Translations under genes and position numbers: made by a program
Shown: one piece after another, positions 27,372 through 36,735 of the stretch
Position numbering within the stretch: the stretch's first letter is position 1
Layout of the letters: the number at the start of each line of letters is the position of its first letter
Notes under the pieces: generated by a model
What the model saw: the letters and a program-made list of their open reading frames with translations, nothing else
What the model was told of the DNA's origin: nothing
Databases searched by the model: none
NCBI RefSeq assembly: GCF_001298525.1
Contig: NZ_CP012678.1
Coordinates: forward strand, 1,736,001 to 1,800,000
DNA: 64,000 nt
Direction of reading: 5' to 3'
DNA from: Psychrobacter urativorans
Lineage (GTDB): Bacteria > Pseudomonadota > Gammaproteobacteria > Pseudomonadales > Moraxellaceae

Positions 27372-27799
27372 GAAGACTCCTTATGAGGATGAGATATAAA
27401 GGCATTAATTTGGCTGTATATTAGTAGTTAGCCGTAATATCTCAAGATTACAGGCATCAGCTCAAATTAGGATAATCTTGCGCAATGAGCACAAGGGCGA
27501 TTATTCTAATAAAAAAAGCCAGTAAAGTCAAAGTCTTTAGTGTATACCGCTCGTGTTATTTAAAATATTCACTGCGTATTGTCCTCTATTTTTGCTTGTT
27601 ATTAAGGTAGCTATAGAAGTATGTTTTTGTACTTAATAACGCATATATCATTGATAAGTAGGGATAAATGGTTAATAAATAACTGATAAAAACCCTGACT
27701 ATCTATAACGGTTTGCTTTCAGTTTATGCTATTATCATTTCCTTGTCATATCAGTCAGCATTTTTACGCTTTTTTGTCAGTTTTATTAAGGATATTGGG
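27372..27799. other. Intergenic region between rpsU and the first c5 cytochrome, 428 bp
   Basis: AT-rich DNA holding divergent promoters. The upstream-most reading frame that runs into the cytochrome gene (from 27713) has no ribosome binding site and is not used. No clear motif found. Confidence 0.4.
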
Positions 27800-28345
27800 A
27801 TGAAGAAAACAGTATTAAGCACGTCGCTACGTACCATTATAGGGACAGTGTTTGCGGTTACGCTTGGCGTCAGCGTTAGTGCCTGTAGCAATGATAAAGA
27901 AGCAGCCACAAAGTCAGGTGAAGTGATGGCGGTCGATCGTGTCGATGCTGCCGCTGAGCTTGCTATTAAAAATGGTCCTAAAGCTGAAGATATGGCATTT
28001 GAAGCAACACCGCCTGTAGCAACTGCGGCTGCGGCAGCACCTGCTAGTGCAGACGCTGCAACTGCAGAGACAGCTACTGCGGCGGCTGTGCCTGTAGCGG
28101 CTGCTGGCAATGCGGGCGAGCAACTTTACAATACCCAGTGTATGGCTTGTCATGCCGCTGGCTTGTTAAATGCGCCAAAATATGGTGATGCCACCGCTTG
28201 GGCACCGCGTATTGCGAAGGGTAAAGACACCTTATATTTGCATGCGGCAAAAGGTTTTAATCAAATGCCTGCGCAGGAAGCCAATGGTGTCACTGAAGAT
28301 CAAATCCATGCAGCAGTTGACTACATGGTCGCCGCTTCCAGTTAA
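27800..28345 (+). CDS. Cytochrome c5-type lipoprotein (first of a tandem pair)
   Basis: Periplasmic, probably outer- or inner-membrane-anchored monohaem electron carrier of 181 residues. The lipoprotein signal ends at the lipobox VSAC (Cys near residue 26). A linker of about 75 residues, rich in Ala, Thr and Val and nearly uncharged, separates it from the haem domain. The haem c motif CMACH is at about residues 114-118 and the axial Met is in FNQMPAQ. AAGGA lies before the ATG. The haem domain is about three quarters identical to the gene product immediately downstream, so the two arose by tandem duplication. The electron partner is unknown. Confidence 0.9.
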   Translation: MKKTVLSTSLRTIIGTVFAVTLGVSVSACSNDKEAATKSGEVMAVDRVDAAAELAIKNGPKAEDMAFEATPPVATAAAAAPASADAATAETATAAAVPVAAAGNAGEQLYNTQCMACHAAGLLNAPKYGDATAWAPRIAKGKDTLYLHAAKGFNQMPAQEANGVTEDQIHAAVDYMVAASS

Positions 28346-28605
28346 TCAGAATGAATAGTAGTGTGTTTACGAGAGTTTTTATTATTAAAACATTTGTTAG
28401 TAAACTAGCTACTATTAAGTTAATTATCGTTAAACTATCCATTCATAAAGTAATGGTATCAAGAAAAATACGGCTGTCTCTACGGCAGCTGTTAATCCCA
28501 CAGTAAGTCAATAGCAGATAGCATTGATGACGTCATGTAAGCATGGAATAAAAAAAGCAGCACCAAAAAAATAGCTCACTTAACCCAACCGGCAAAGGAA
28601 TGAAC

Positions 28606-29130
28606 ATGAGTATCACTCAATCACTTATGAATAAAAAATCGCTAAACGTAGCGGGCAAATTAACCTGGTCAGTATTAGGTCTAAGCGCCATGCTAGCTCT
28701 AAGTGCGTGTAGCGGCGACAAGAAAGCAGCAGAAGAACCTGTTGTAGAAGAAACACCAGTTGTTGAAGTCGTCGAGCCTGTAGCAGAAGAAGCACCAGTT
28801 GCTGAAGCGCCTGCTGTCGAAGCAGCACCTGCAGAAGAGGCTGCTCCTGCAGAAAAGGCAGAAGAAGCCGCTGAACCTGAAGAATTGGCAGCCAATGCTG
28901 GTGAAGAGCTTTATAATGCTCAGTGTTCAGTTTGTCATGCAGCTGGCTTGCTAAATGCACCTAAATTTGGTGATAAAGAAGCATGGGCACCGCGTATTGC
29001 TAAAGGTAAAGATATGCTACATATGCACTCAGCTAAAGGCTTTAACCAAATGCCAGCACAAGCCAGTGCTGAAGTTAGTGAAGCAAAAGTACACGCAGCG
29101 GTTGATTACATGATTGCAGCTGCTAGCTAA
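28606..29130 (+). CDS. Cytochrome c5-type lipoprotein (second of a tandem pair)
   Basis: Monohaem lipoprotein of 174 residues. The signal ends at the lipobox LSAC. The linker is Glu/Ala/Pro/Val-rich and strongly acidic (for example EEPVVEETPVVEVVEP), in contrast to the neutral linker of the upstream paralogue. The haem motif CSVCH is near residue 107 and the axial Met is in FNQMPAQ. AAAGGA lies seven bases before the ATG at 28606; the ATG at 28600 is too close. The two genes are separated by 260 bases, so each may have its own promoter. Confidence 0.9.
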   Translation: MSITQSLMNKKSLNVAGKLTWSVLGLSAMLALSACSGDKKAAEEPVVEETPVVEVVEPVAEEAPVAEAPAVEAAPAEEAAPAEKAEEAAEPEELAANAGEELYNAQCSVCHAAGLLNAPKFGDKEAWAPRIAKGKDMLHMHSAKGFNQMPAQASAEVSEAKVHAAVDYMIAAAS

Positions 29131-29240
29131 TAGCAGTCAGTGTTGCAGTCGTTGAAGCAGCCGCTATTGAAATACAAGTCGTTGAAGTATCAGTAACTGA
29201 AATAGCAGTGACTGCAATGCAGCCTATTGAAATTTGTTAA
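29127..29240 (+). other. Repetitive open stretch after the second cytochrome gene
   Basis: Just after the cytochrome stop, one frame stays open for 37 codons and reads as a Val/Glu/Ala/Ile repeat (AVVEAAAIEIQVVEVSVTEI). The character resembles the acidic linker of the cytochrome. It has no start codon or ribosome binding site, so I treat it as non-coding debris of a repeat expansion. Confidence 0.4.
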
Positions 29241-29243
29241 AAT

Positions 29244-29277
29244 AACCGTCATTGTGTTTTGCAATGGCGGTTTTTTT
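29244..29277 (+). terminator. Terminator between the c5 cytochromes and tsaD
   Basis: Stem AACCGTCATTG/CAATGGCGGTT with one wobble, 7-base loop, T7 tail. tsaD starts 28 bases later. Confidence 0.9.
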
Positions 29278-29304
29278 ATAAAGATGATTTATGAAGGTGA
29301 GTGC

Positions 29305-30354
29305 ATGAAAGTATTGGGTTTAGAAACCTCGTGTGATGAAACGGGCTTGGCGATTTTTGATAGTGAGCTGATAGACAGTGACAATAACGGTTTGCTCGGA
29401 CAAGTGCTGTATTCACAAATAGAACTGCATGCGCTCTATGGTGGCGTGGTGCCTGAGCTTGCCAGTCGCGACCATATCCGTAAATTAGTGCCGTTATTTC
29501 ATGAGTTATTAGAGCAATGTGGTATCAATAAAAATGATATTGATGCCATCGCCTATACCAAAGGTCCTGGCTTGATTGGCGCATTAATGACGGGCGCATT
29601 ATTCGGGCGCAGCTTGGCTTATGGATTAGGAATTCCAGCAATCGGTATTCACCATATGGAAGGGCATTTGCTCGCGCCATTAATGGGCGCTAATCCACCC
29701 GCATTTCCTTTTGTCTCGTTATTGGTGTCCGGTGGTCATACGCAACTGATTGCGGCAAAAGGTGTGGGGCAGTATGAAATATTGGGCGAATCTATCGATG
29801 ATGCCGCTGGCGAGTGCTTTGATAAGGCGGCAAAAATGCTGGGCTTAGAATATCCGGGTGGTCCTAATATTGCCAAATTAGCTGAATCGGGCAATCCAAA
29901 CGCCTATGATTTACCACGCCCGATGTTGCATCGTGGTTTGGACTTTTCTTTTAGTGGTATGAAAACTGCCGTGCATAATTTGATTAAAGACACCGATGGT
30001 TCAGGAAATGGCGCTGATAGTAATGCGCAAGTCCGCGCTGATATTGCCGCCAGTTTTCAGCATGCGATGGTTGATACCTTAGTGAGAAAGTCTACCAAAG
30101 CATTAAAGCAAGTAGGTATGAATCGTTTGGTGATTGCGGGTGGGGTCAGTGCCAACCGTCATTTGCGTGAAACTCTTGAAACGGAATTGGCGAAAATAAA
30201 TGCCACCGTTCATTATGCACCGCCTGCGTTATGTACTGATAATGGGGCGATGATTGCCTATGCCGGTTACGAGCGTTTGCAAGCGGGACAATCCGATGAC
30301 TTGGCAGTGAGCTGTGTACCACGTTGGTCAATGACAGAATTGCCCGCGGTTTAA
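29305..30354 (+). CDS. tsaD: tRNA N6-threonylcarbamoyladenosine transferase
   Basis: Transfers threonylcarbamoyl to A37 of ANN-decoding tRNAs as part of the TsaBDE complex. The protein begins [14 protein letters not shown], the metal-binding HHMEGH is near residue 112, and the nucleotide-binding [11 protein letters not shown] and [12 protein letters not shown] segments are present. The ATG at 29305 has AAGG upstream and matches the family N-terminus; an in-frame start at 29227 would read through the terminator. At 349 residues it is slightly longer than the 337 of E. coli. crcB follows after 68 bases. Confidence 0.97.
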   Translation: MKVLGLETSCDETGLAIFDSELIDSDNNGLLGQVLYSQIELHALYGGVVPELASRDHIRKLVPLFHELLEQCGINKNDIDAIAYTKGPGLIGALMTGALFGRSLAYGLGIPAIGIHHMEGHLLAPLMGANPPAFPFVSLLVSGGHTQLIAAKGVGQYEILGESIDDAAGECFDKAAKMLGLEYPGGPNIAKLAESGNPNAYDLPRPMLHRGLDFSFSGMKTAVHNLIKDTDGSGNGADSNAQVRADIAASFQHAMVDTLVRKSTKALKQVGMNRLVIAGGVSANRHLRETLETELAKINATVHYAPPALCTDNGAMIAYAGYERLQAGQSDDLAVSCVPRWSMTELPAV

Positions 30355-30422
30355 TGAATATTTTTTATTCTTGCCCATTTATTCACACTGATTACTGAGC
30401 GTTATTAAAAAAGGATAAAACC

Positions 30423-30794
30423 ATGCAATGGCTCGCGATTGGTTTAGGAGCGGCATTCGGTGCATGTTTGCGCGGTTGGCTGGCACGTTTTAATCCGCTG
30501 CATCACTGGATACCGCTGGGCACGCTTGGCGCTAATGTGTTGGGCGGTTTATTAATCGGGCTAGCGCTAGTGTGGTTTGAGCGCGTGGGACACGGTCTGT
30601 CGCCCAATATTCGCCTGTTTGTTATCACCGGATTTTTAGGCGGGCTGACTACTTTTAGTACCTTTAGCGCAGAAGTATTTACTTTTATCAGTGCCGGTAA
30701 ATTATTGGCAGGATTGGGTTTGATTGGGCTGCATGTTGGTTTGACTTTATTGGCAACCGCGCTTGGGTTTTACTTTTTTAAGCTGATTCTATAG
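30423..30794 (+). CDS. crcB: Fluoride ion channel Fluc
   Basis: Inner-membrane dimeric channel that expels fluoride. The 123-residue protein has four predicted helices and the family motifs [11 protein letters not shown] and [13 protein letters not shown], in which the Phe and Ser/Thr residues line the pore and the Gly-rich break binds sodium. AAAGGA precedes the ATG. The 68-base gap after tsaD contains no recognisable fluoride riboswitch, so it is probably expressed with tsaD. Confidence 0.95.
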   Translation: MQWLAIGLGAAFGACLRGWLARFNPLHHWIPLGTLGANVLGGLLIGLALVWFERVGHGLSPNIRLFVITGFLGGLTTFSTFSAEVFTFISAGKLLAGLGLIGLHVGLTLLATALGFYFFKLIL

Positions 30795-30833
30795 TTATTG
30801 ATGGTCTGAAATTTAGCAATAGACGAGCCGTTA

Positions 30834-31724
30834 CTACAACGGCTTCACAATCCCTTCTAATAAACTGGCAAAGCCCTGCATATAAGCCGTATCCTGACTG
30901 GACGTACGAATAGCGGCATACAGCTGACAATGCACACCGTCGCCGAGCGGACGCGATACGACCCAGCCTTTTTTCTCATAATCGCTTACCACCCAATCAG
31001 GTAAAGCAGCAACGCCACGCTCACTAGCAACCAACTGAATTAGCATGGCAGTCAATTCTGTCGTACGGATTTGCTTAAAAGTAACCTGCGCTGGAGTCAT
31101 AAAGTTGGCGATAATATCAAGACGCTTGGCTTCAACCGGATAAGCGATAAGAGTTTCAGAAATTAAGTCTTCCGGTGTTATAAAAGCTCGTTCAGCCAAA
31201 TCGTGCATCGGTGACAGTACCAAACGACTTTCATACTCAAATAAGGGCTGATAGCTGAGCCCGTCAATCGGTAAATTACTGGTGGTAATCAGTAAATCAA
31301 TATCGCCTTCTAGCAATAAATGATGCGGTTCCGGCTCAAAACCTGTGGCAAAGTCCAGCTCCACATCTGACCATTCGCGACGATACTGATTCAGTATCGG
31401 CATCAACCAATCAAAACAGCTGTGACATTCTGATGCTAAGCGTAATCGTCCCGCTTGCCCGTGCGCCAAGCGTTTTAGATTGGCTTTAGTGCGGCTCACT
31501 TGCGGCATGATACTGTCCGCGAGCGCCAATACGGTCTTGCCAGCTGGGGTGAAAGTGAGTGGACGCGTACGACGATTGACCAAACGGATATCGTAGTAAC
31601 TCTCTAGCTCTTTCAACTGATGTGATACTGCAGAAGCTGTGACGTGCAGCTCATCGGCAGCGGCAGCAAGTGAGCCCTGCGCCCGCAGCGCGGTTAAGGT
31701 ATTAAGGTGACGAAGCTCTAGCAT
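30834..31724 (-). CDS. metR: LysR-family regulator MetR
   Basis: Activator of methionine biosynthesis genes that responds to homocysteine. The N-terminal winged HTH reads MLELRHLNTLTALRAQGSLA, followed by ASAVSHQLKELE. The effector domain contains ASECHSCFDWLMP, which corresponds to the IECHSC segment of E. coli MetR, and VAALPDWVVSDYEKKGWVV. These points make MetR more likely than a generic LysR protein. At 296 residues it is slightly shorter than the enterobacterial protein. metE is not in this window. It is convergent with crcB and downstream of potABC on the same strand direction but read separately. Confidence 0.85.
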   Translation of the reverse strand: MLELRHLNTLTALRAQGSLAAAADELHVTASAVSHQLKELESYYDIRLVNRRTRPLTFTPAGKTVLALADSIMPQVSRTKANLKRLAHGQAGRLRLASECHSCFDWLMPILNQYRREWSDVELDFATGFEPEPHHLLLEGDIDLLITTSNLPIDGLSYQPLFEYESRLVLSPMHDLAERAFITPEDLISETLIAYPVEAKRLDIIANFMTPAQVTFKQIRTTELTAMLIQLVASERGVAALPDWVVSDYEKKGWVVSRPLGDGVHCQLYAAIRTSSQDTAYMQGFASLLEGIVKPL

Positions 31725-31830
31725 AAAATGACCTAACCACTCAATTTAAAAAAATAAAGGTGAATAAAATTCATTATAAGTAATATGAAGATGTTTTTCA
31801 CTCAAAGCTTGGTAATAACTCAATAAAACA

Positions 31831-32670
31831 CTAGCGTCGACGCAACAACAACTGCGAGATAATAACCAATATCAACGAGGCAGCAAGCAATAACGTACCA
31901 ATCGCATTGACCTCAGGCTTTAGTCCCACCCGCACCATCGAGTAAATGCGCAGCGGCAAAATCTCATAGCTTGGACCCGTCATAAAGGTCGAAACCACCA
32001 CATCATCAAGGGATAAAGTAAACGCCAACAGCCAACCTGCCAATACTGCAGGCAAGATGACCGGAATTAAAACCGTGCGTACCATCGTGGATTCACTCGC
32101 GCCCAAATCTCGCGCCGCTTCCATCAAGCGCTCATCCAAACTACTTAAGCGCGCAAAGACAGTAATTACCACAAATGGTAAGCAAAAGGTAATGTGCGCG
32201 AGTAATAACGACACAAAGCCCAATTGTAGCCCAATAAGTAAAAAGAGCGCGAGTAACGATATTGCCAACACAATCTCAGGCGACATCATCAAAACGAATA
32301 ACAGCCCGTTTAATAAACCTTTACCGCGAAAATTGTAGCGATGTAATGCCAATGCTGTTAATGTGCCAATCAAGGTCGAAACCGTTGCTGCAACTAACCC
32401 TAAAACAATAGAATGCCAAAATGCATCGAGCATGGCTTGGTTATTAAATAATGATTCGTACCACTTTAAGCTAAATCCGCCCCAGTTATAGCCAATTTTA
32501 GACTTGTTAAAGGACATGACGACCAAGACGATAATAGGCAGATAGAGTAAGGTGTAAATTAGCCCAAGATAACTTTTAGCGGCGATGCTGCCAGCACTTG
32601 CTATTTTAAATGTTCGCTTTTTAGGCGCTTGTTCAGCCAATGATGCGCGGTCTATTGAACGATTGGACAT
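31831..32670 (-). CDS. potC: Spermidine/putrescine ABC permease PotC
   Basis: Inner-membrane permease of 279 residues with six predicted helices. Strong PotC marks are VMMSPEIVLAISLLALF, LGFVSLLLAHITFCLPFVV, the EAA loop MEAARDLGAS and SLDDVVVSTFMTGPSYEILP. These match PotC more closely than PotI. Its ATG overlaps the last base of the potB stop codon (TAATG), so the two are translationally coupled. A 30-residue polar N-terminal extension precedes the first helix. No binding-protein gene (potD) follows. Confidence 0.93.
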   Translation of the reverse strand: MSNRSIDRASLAEQAPKKRTFKIASAGSIAAKSYLGLIYTLLYLPIIVLVVMSFNKSKIGYNWGGFSLKWYESLFNNQAMLDAFWHSIVLGLVAATVSTLIGTLTALALHRYNFRGKGLLNGLLFVLMMSPEIVLAISLLALFLLIGLQLGFVSLLLAHITFCLPFVVITVFARLSSLDERLMEAARDLGASESTMVRTVLIPVILPAVLAGWLLAFTLSLDDVVVSTFMTGPSYEILPLRIYSMVRVGLKPEVNAIGTLLLAASLILVIISQLLLRRR

Positions 32671-33548
32671 TATGCCACCTCATTAAAATCGGTTTTGCCA
32701 ATCCGGCGGCTACTGGCGCGATAGGCAAGTAACAATACTGCCATTGCCAGCGTTAACAGGACACTTGCTGCCGCGCCAAATGGCCAATCACGTGCATCTA
32801 AGAATTGGTTTTTGATGATATTACCGACCAAGAGATTACGTGAACCGCCTAAAATATCAGCAACGTAAAACATACCCATTGCCGGCAATAAGACTAACAG
32901 CACACCTGAGATAATCCCCGGTGTGGTCAATGGCAAGATTACATGCCAAAAAGTCTGTGTTTTTGTTGCGCCCAAATCTTGCGATGCTAAAAGCATATCA
33001 TTGCGTAAATCAGTAAAGACGGCATATAACGGCAATACCATAAACGGGAATAACAAATACGTTAAGCCTGCAATGACTGCGCCTTGCGTGTATAAAATAT
33101 CAATCGGCGCATCAATCATGCCGACTGCCAGTAGCGCTTTATTAATCAAGCCATTATTGGCAAATAGCAGTTTTAGCGCATACGTACGCACTAAAGAGTT
33201 CGTCCAAAATGGTAAAATGAGCATCATCATTAACAGCGGCTGCCAACGTGCTTTGGCTTTCGAGACAATCCATGCAAACGGATAGCCGAGCAGTAGACAG
33301 AGCACCGTAGTAATGCCTGCCATCCATAAGGAATGCACAAATACATCAAAATATAATGGGTCTATCATGCGCACGTAGCTGTCAATACTGACAGGTAAGC
33401 TGATAAATGCACTACTATCGCGGCTTAAAAAACTCACCGCTATAACTAAAATATTTGGCAATAAAGCAAAAATCAGTAGCCAACCCCATATGAGCCATAA
33501 GGTTGCCGTACGAAAAGGACTTTTATTGCTTGCATTAAAGCCCGCCAT
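32670..33548 (-). CDS. potB: Spermidine/putrescine ABC permease PotB
   Basis: Inner-membrane permease of 292 residues. PotB marks include LPFWTNSLVRTYALK, GYPFAWIVSKAK, the loop ASQDLGATKTQTFWHVILPL and LLPAMGMFYVADILGGSRN. Start and stop overlap both neighbours by one base (TAATG), giving a tightly coupled potA-potB-potC operon. It pairs with PotC to form the membrane pore. Confidence 0.94.
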   Translation of the reverse strand: MAGFNASNKSPFRTATLWLIWGWLLIFALLPNILVIAVSFLSRDSSAFISLPVSIDSYVRMIDPLYFDVFVHSLWMAGITTVLCLLLGYPFAWIVSKAKARWQPLLMMMLILPFWTNSLVRTYALKLLFANNGLINKALLAVGMIDAPIDILYTQGAVIAGLTYLLFPFMVLPLYAVFTDLRNDMLLASQDLGATKTQTFWHVILPLTTPGIISGVLLVLLPAMGMFYVADILGGSRNLLVGNIIKNQFLDARDWPFGAAASVLLTLAMAVLLLAYRASSRRIGKTDFNEVA

Positions 33549-34807
33549 TAGAAGCTATCCTTATGCTGCGCTAGCGATTCTTCATTAGGCAATACCCATT
33601 CCCAACCATCAACCCAAGTGACTTTTACCGGCTCATTGATTTTATAATCAAAGCTGGGATCTTCTTCATCAAAAAACTCAGACGCTTTAATAATATGTCC
33701 GTTGTCCAGTTTGATAATAGAATCTAAGGTGCTGCCTTTATAATTACTCTCAATCACGCGCCCAATCAGACCCGTGCGCGTGCTGTCATTAACATCATAA
33801 ATGCGCAAATCTTCAGGACGTAATAATAAATTAACGATATCACCGACTTGAACTGCTTTATCAAATTTTGGACGGCGTAAATTACGTAAGATTGCTGGCG
33901 TTCCTGATGCCTGAGTTTCTTGCGCTTCGCAGACGGCAACTTCAATGCGCCCGTTAGTCACCTTGCCATCACGGTCAGGCTGGTCGAGATAAATGCCTTT
34001 GACTTCTGCTTTAAACAGGTTGGTCTCACCGATAAATTTGGCGGTAAATAAATTTGCCGGATTTTCATAAATCTCAATCGGTGTACCAATTTGCTGAAAC
34101 TTACCATCTTTCATCACCGCAATACGGTCTGACATCGACAGTGCTTCTTCTTGGTCGTGGGTGACAAAAACAAAAGTAATGCCAAGCTCGCGCTGTAAGC
34201 GTTTCAGCTCCGATTGCATTTGCAGGCGCAATTTATAATCAAGCGCTGATAAAGGTTCATCGAGTAATAACAATTTGGGGCGATTAATCACAGCGCGCGC
34301 GATAGCGACTCGTTGCTGCTGACCGCCCGATAAATCTTGTGGGCGACGATTGGCAAGATGCTCAAGCTGTACCATTGCCAACATCTCGCGCACGCGAGTT
34401 TGAATCTCATCTTTCGGAACTTTTTTAAGTTTAAGACCATACGCGACATTTTGCGCCACCGTCATATGCGGAAATAATGCATATTGCTGAAACACGGTAT
34501 TCACAGGACGTTTATCAGCGGACAGTCCTGCCATTTGGACGCCATCTAAATATATCGCGCCTGCCGTGGGTTGCTCAAAGCCTGCGATTAAACGTAATAA
34601 CGTGGTTTTACCGCAGCCTGATGGTCCCAGTAAGGTTAAAAATTCACCGTGCTTAATATTAAGATTGATATCGCTTAATACTATCGTGTCATCGTACGTT
34701 TTTTTAAGATGGGTTATTTGTAATAACACATCGTCTGGTACGGTATGGGTATTGGTTATTTTTGAAGTTTCGGAGGGCGTTTGTAGCGGGGCAGGCGAGT
34801 CAGTCAT
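33548..34807 (-). CDS. potA: Spermidine/putrescine ABC transporter ATPase PotA
   Basis: ATP-binding subunit of the polyamine importer. Walker A is in [12 protein letters not shown] (near residue 60), the signature is [14 protein letters not shown] (near 160), Walker B is [12 protein letters not shown], and the switch His is in [13 protein letters not shown]-terminal TOBE domain (about 270-410) contains the [10 protein letters not shown] segment. The N-terminal 25 residues are a Ser/Thr-rich extension. AGGA precedes the ATG. It is the first gene of the operon, so its promoter lies in the 34808-35248 gap. Confidence 0.95.
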   Translation of the reverse strand: MTDSPAPLQTPSETSKITNTHTVPDDVLLQITHLKKTYDDTIVLSDINLNIKHGEFLTLLGPSGCGKTTLLRLIAGFEQPTAGAIYLDGVQMAGLSADKRPVNTVFQQYALFPHMTVAQNVAYGLKLKKVPKDEIQTRVREMLAMVQLEHLANRRPQDLSGGQQQRVAIARAVINRPKLLLLDEPLSALDYKLRLQMQSELKRLQRELGITFVFVTHDQEEALSMSDRIAVMKDGKFQQIGTPIEIYENPANLFTAKFIGETNLFKAEVKGIYLDQPDRDGKVTNGRIEVAVCEAQETQASGTPAILRNLRRPKFDKAVQVGDIVNLLLRPEDLRIYDVNDSTRTGLIGRVIESNYKGSTLDSIIKLDNGHIIKASEFFDEEDPSFDYKINEPVKVTWVDGWEWVLPNEESLAQHKDSF

Positions 34808-35248
34808 GGGATAAATTCCTAAAATACCAAAAACTCAGTAGCGTTGTTATATCGCTATTGAGGACAGGTATTTTATAAAAAGTGTATTTTAATAAAGGTA
34901 AGCTGCATTGTGAGAAAGGTAAGGACAATCTTAATGGCAAGCTTAATGCTATCCATTATAACAAATCAGCTGCGCAAATTAAGGCGCATTCATAAACCGT
35001 TACGTGGATGATACTTTTTGCATCCGTAATATATTGTAGTATCAGAAGCACATGATTGTTATGTGATTGCTAACATCAATCAGCCTAAAAATGCTGCATT
35101 AGCATCAAATTTTTTATCAAGTTTCCATGCTGAATGCTATACAATCATTTTATAATCGAAAAATATCTCCGCTTATATTTTGCCAATACCGGACTACTCA
35201 GTACTATTAATCAGCACTATCAATCAAAACTATAAAGAAGGATATCCC
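34808..35248. other. Divergent promoter region of potABC and the carbonic anhydrase gene, 441 bp
   Basis: AT-rich. Contains an inverted repeat CACAT-N7-ATGTG (35049-35065) and a TATAAT hexamer (35151-35156) pointing toward the carbonic anhydrase gene, without a good -35. No riboswitch is recognisable. Confidence 0.45.
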
Positions 35249-35887
35249 ATGACCGAAGACACTCGCCCAAGAACAGGTCAAGAAGCACTGGCACTTTTGA
35301 AACAAGGCAATGAGCGCTACGTAGACAGCCTGACCAATCCTGACCCCATGACTAAAAGGCGTCCTGAACTGACCAGTGACCAATATCCACTAGCCATTAT
35401 TTTGGGCTGCTCAGATGCGCGTGTTCCGGTAGAGATTGTTTTTGATCAAGGCTTGGGTGATTTATTTGTCATTCGCGTGGCGGGTAATATCGTTGCGCCA
35501 TCACAAATTGGCTCAATCGAATTTGCGGCAGAAAAATTTGATACGCAATTGGTGGTGGTACTTGGACACTCACATTGCGGCGCGGTGACCGCTTGTGTAG
35601 AAACGCTTATGGACCCTGAAAAAAATTACTCACCAAATCTGCAATCTATCGTTGATCGCATTCGTCCAAGCGTTTATAACCTGCACGAACTGGCGACTTC
35701 TAATGGTAAAGAGGTTGATACCGATGCCTTAATCGATCGTGCTATTCGTGCCAACGTGCGTATGTCGGTCAGTCAGCTCAAGCACAGCTCACGGGCGCTA
35801 GAGGAATTAACCAATAGTGGTCAGCTACTCATTGTTGGTGCAGAATATGATATCGATACGGGCAAAGTACGCTTTTTAGAAACCTAA
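35249..35887 (+). CDS. Beta-class carbonic anhydrase
   Basis: Hydrates CO2 to bicarbonate in the cytosol. The zinc ligands are visible: Cys in LGCSDARVP, and His and Cys in GHSHCGAV; the Asp-Arg dyad is in CSDARV. At 212 residues it fits the compact bacterial beta class. The ATG at 35249 has AAGGA eight bases before it; an in-frame TTG at 35180 lacks support. The gene is 87 bases upstream of gloA with no terminator between them, so they may share a transcript. Confidence 0.94.
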   Translation: MTEDTRPRTGQEALALLKQGNERYVDSLTNPDPMTKRRPELTSDQYPLAIILGCSDARVPVEIVFDQGLGDLFVIRVAGNIVAPSQIGSIEFAAEKFDTQLVVVLGHSHCGAVTACVETLMDPEKNYSPNLQSIVDRIRPSVYNLHELATSNGKEVDTDALIDRAIRANVRMSVSQLKHSSRALEELTNSGQLLIVGAEYDIDTGKVRFLET

Positions 35888-35933
35888 TAGCGGTTTATCT
35901 TATATACCGTTAATCTTATTTTACTATCACTAT

Positions 35934-35960
35934 TTTTATATCTTTTATATCTTTTATATC
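35934..35960. repeat. Three tandem copies of TTTTATATC upstream of gloA
   Basis: Perfect 9-bp unit repeated three times, ending just before the gloA ribosome binding site. Could alter spacing of a promoter, if one is here; no such promoter is evident. Confidence 0.8.
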
Positions 35961-35974
35961 TGGAGTATTGTTAT

Positions 35975-36538
35975 ATGTCCGAATCTACCTCTGATGTAAC
36001 CTCATATATCGTCCAACCTGAGAGCAGTATTCAGGTGGCAGGCGTGCAGTCTATTGCTGCTGCGACGAGTGGTTTTACCTTTAATCACACCATGCTGCGG
36101 GTAAAAGACCCAGAAAAGTCGTTGGCTTTTTATACCGGTGTATTGGGTATGACGTTGCTCGCAATAAAGAAATTCCCAAAGATGGAATTTGATTTGTATT
36201 TTCTCGCCAAGCTCACTGATGAGGAGCGTGAAAATTTGCCAGCGGGCGATGACTTAGCGATTTATACCTTTCGTCAGCGCGGTATTTTAGAGCTGACCCA
36301 TAATTACGGCACTGAGACGCAAGACGGCTTTAGCTATCATGATGGTAATGAGCAGCCACAAGGCTTTGGGCATATTTGCTTTAGTGTGCCAGACCTAAAC
36401 GCGGCGGTTACTTGGTTTGATGAGAATAATGTCACTTTTAAAAAACGTCCTGAAGACGGTAGTATGAAAAATATCGCCTTTATTAAAGATGTTGATGGCT
36501 ACTGGATTGAGATTGTACAAGCTGGTTTGATGGGTTAG
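35975..36538 (+). CDS. gloA: Lactoylglutathione lyase (glyoxalase I)
   Basis: Converts the methylglyoxal-glutathione hemithioacetal to S-lactoylglutathione. The metal ligands are in place: His in FNHTMLRVKD, Glu in LELTHNYG, His in GFGHICFSV and Glu in YWIEIVQ. LAFYTGVLGM and the KKRPEDGSMKNIAFIKD loop are typical of the eukaryote-like, longer glyoxalase I (187 residues against 135 in E. coli). A 30-residue N-terminal extension precedes the core. GGAG precedes the ATG. A strong terminator follows. Confidence 0.96.
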   Translation: MSESTSDVTSYIVQPESSIQVAGVQSIAAATSGFTFNHTMLRVKDPEKSLAFYTGVLGMTLLAIKKFPKMEFDLYFLAKLTDEERENLPAGDDLAIYTFRQRGILELTHNYGTETQDGFSYHDGNEQPQGFGHICFSVPDLNAAVTWFDENNVTFKKRPEDGSMKNIAFIKDVDGYWIEIVQAGLMG

Positions 36539-36549
36539 CGTTTAGCCTT

Positions 36550-36620
36550 AGTTAGAAATATAGTCAAAAAGATAGTTAGAAATATGGACGCTTAAAAATT
36601 AGAAACTTAAAAATTAGAAA
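36550..36620. repeat. Short direct repeats after gloA
   Basis: A perfect 15-bp tandem pair CTTAAAAATTAGAAA (36591-36605 and 36606-36620), preceded by two copies of AGTTAGAAATAT 24 bases apart (36550-36561 and 36574-36585). Non-coding. Confidence 0.85.
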
Positions 36621-36621
36621 T

Positions 36622-36661
36622 AAAAAAACCGCCATTCCAATATAGAAATGGCGGTTTTTTT
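36622..36661. terminator. Bidirectional terminator between gloA and the cytochrome c' gene
   Basis: A7-CCGCCATT, 10-base loop, AATGGCGG-T7. The genes on each side are convergent. Confidence 0.93.
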
Positions 36662-36735
36662 ATTTCTCTAATACTTAACGGTTTCAGCTTTCTTAATATA
36701 TGACTTAATAACAAACACAGCTTCAAGTACTGATA

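Noticed and set aside
28625..28960. A Leu/Gln-rich frame antisense to the second c5 cytochrome
   Set aside because: It is the mirror of the Glu/Ala-rich linker codons, so it is a composition artefact.
30355..30422. Possible fluoride riboswitch before crcB
   Set aside because: The 68-base gap has no recognisable fluoride aptamer core and is short.
30826..30844. A hairpin AGCCGTT/AACGGCT between crcB and metR
   Set aside because: It lacks a T tract on either strand and overlaps the metR stop, so I did not call it a terminator.
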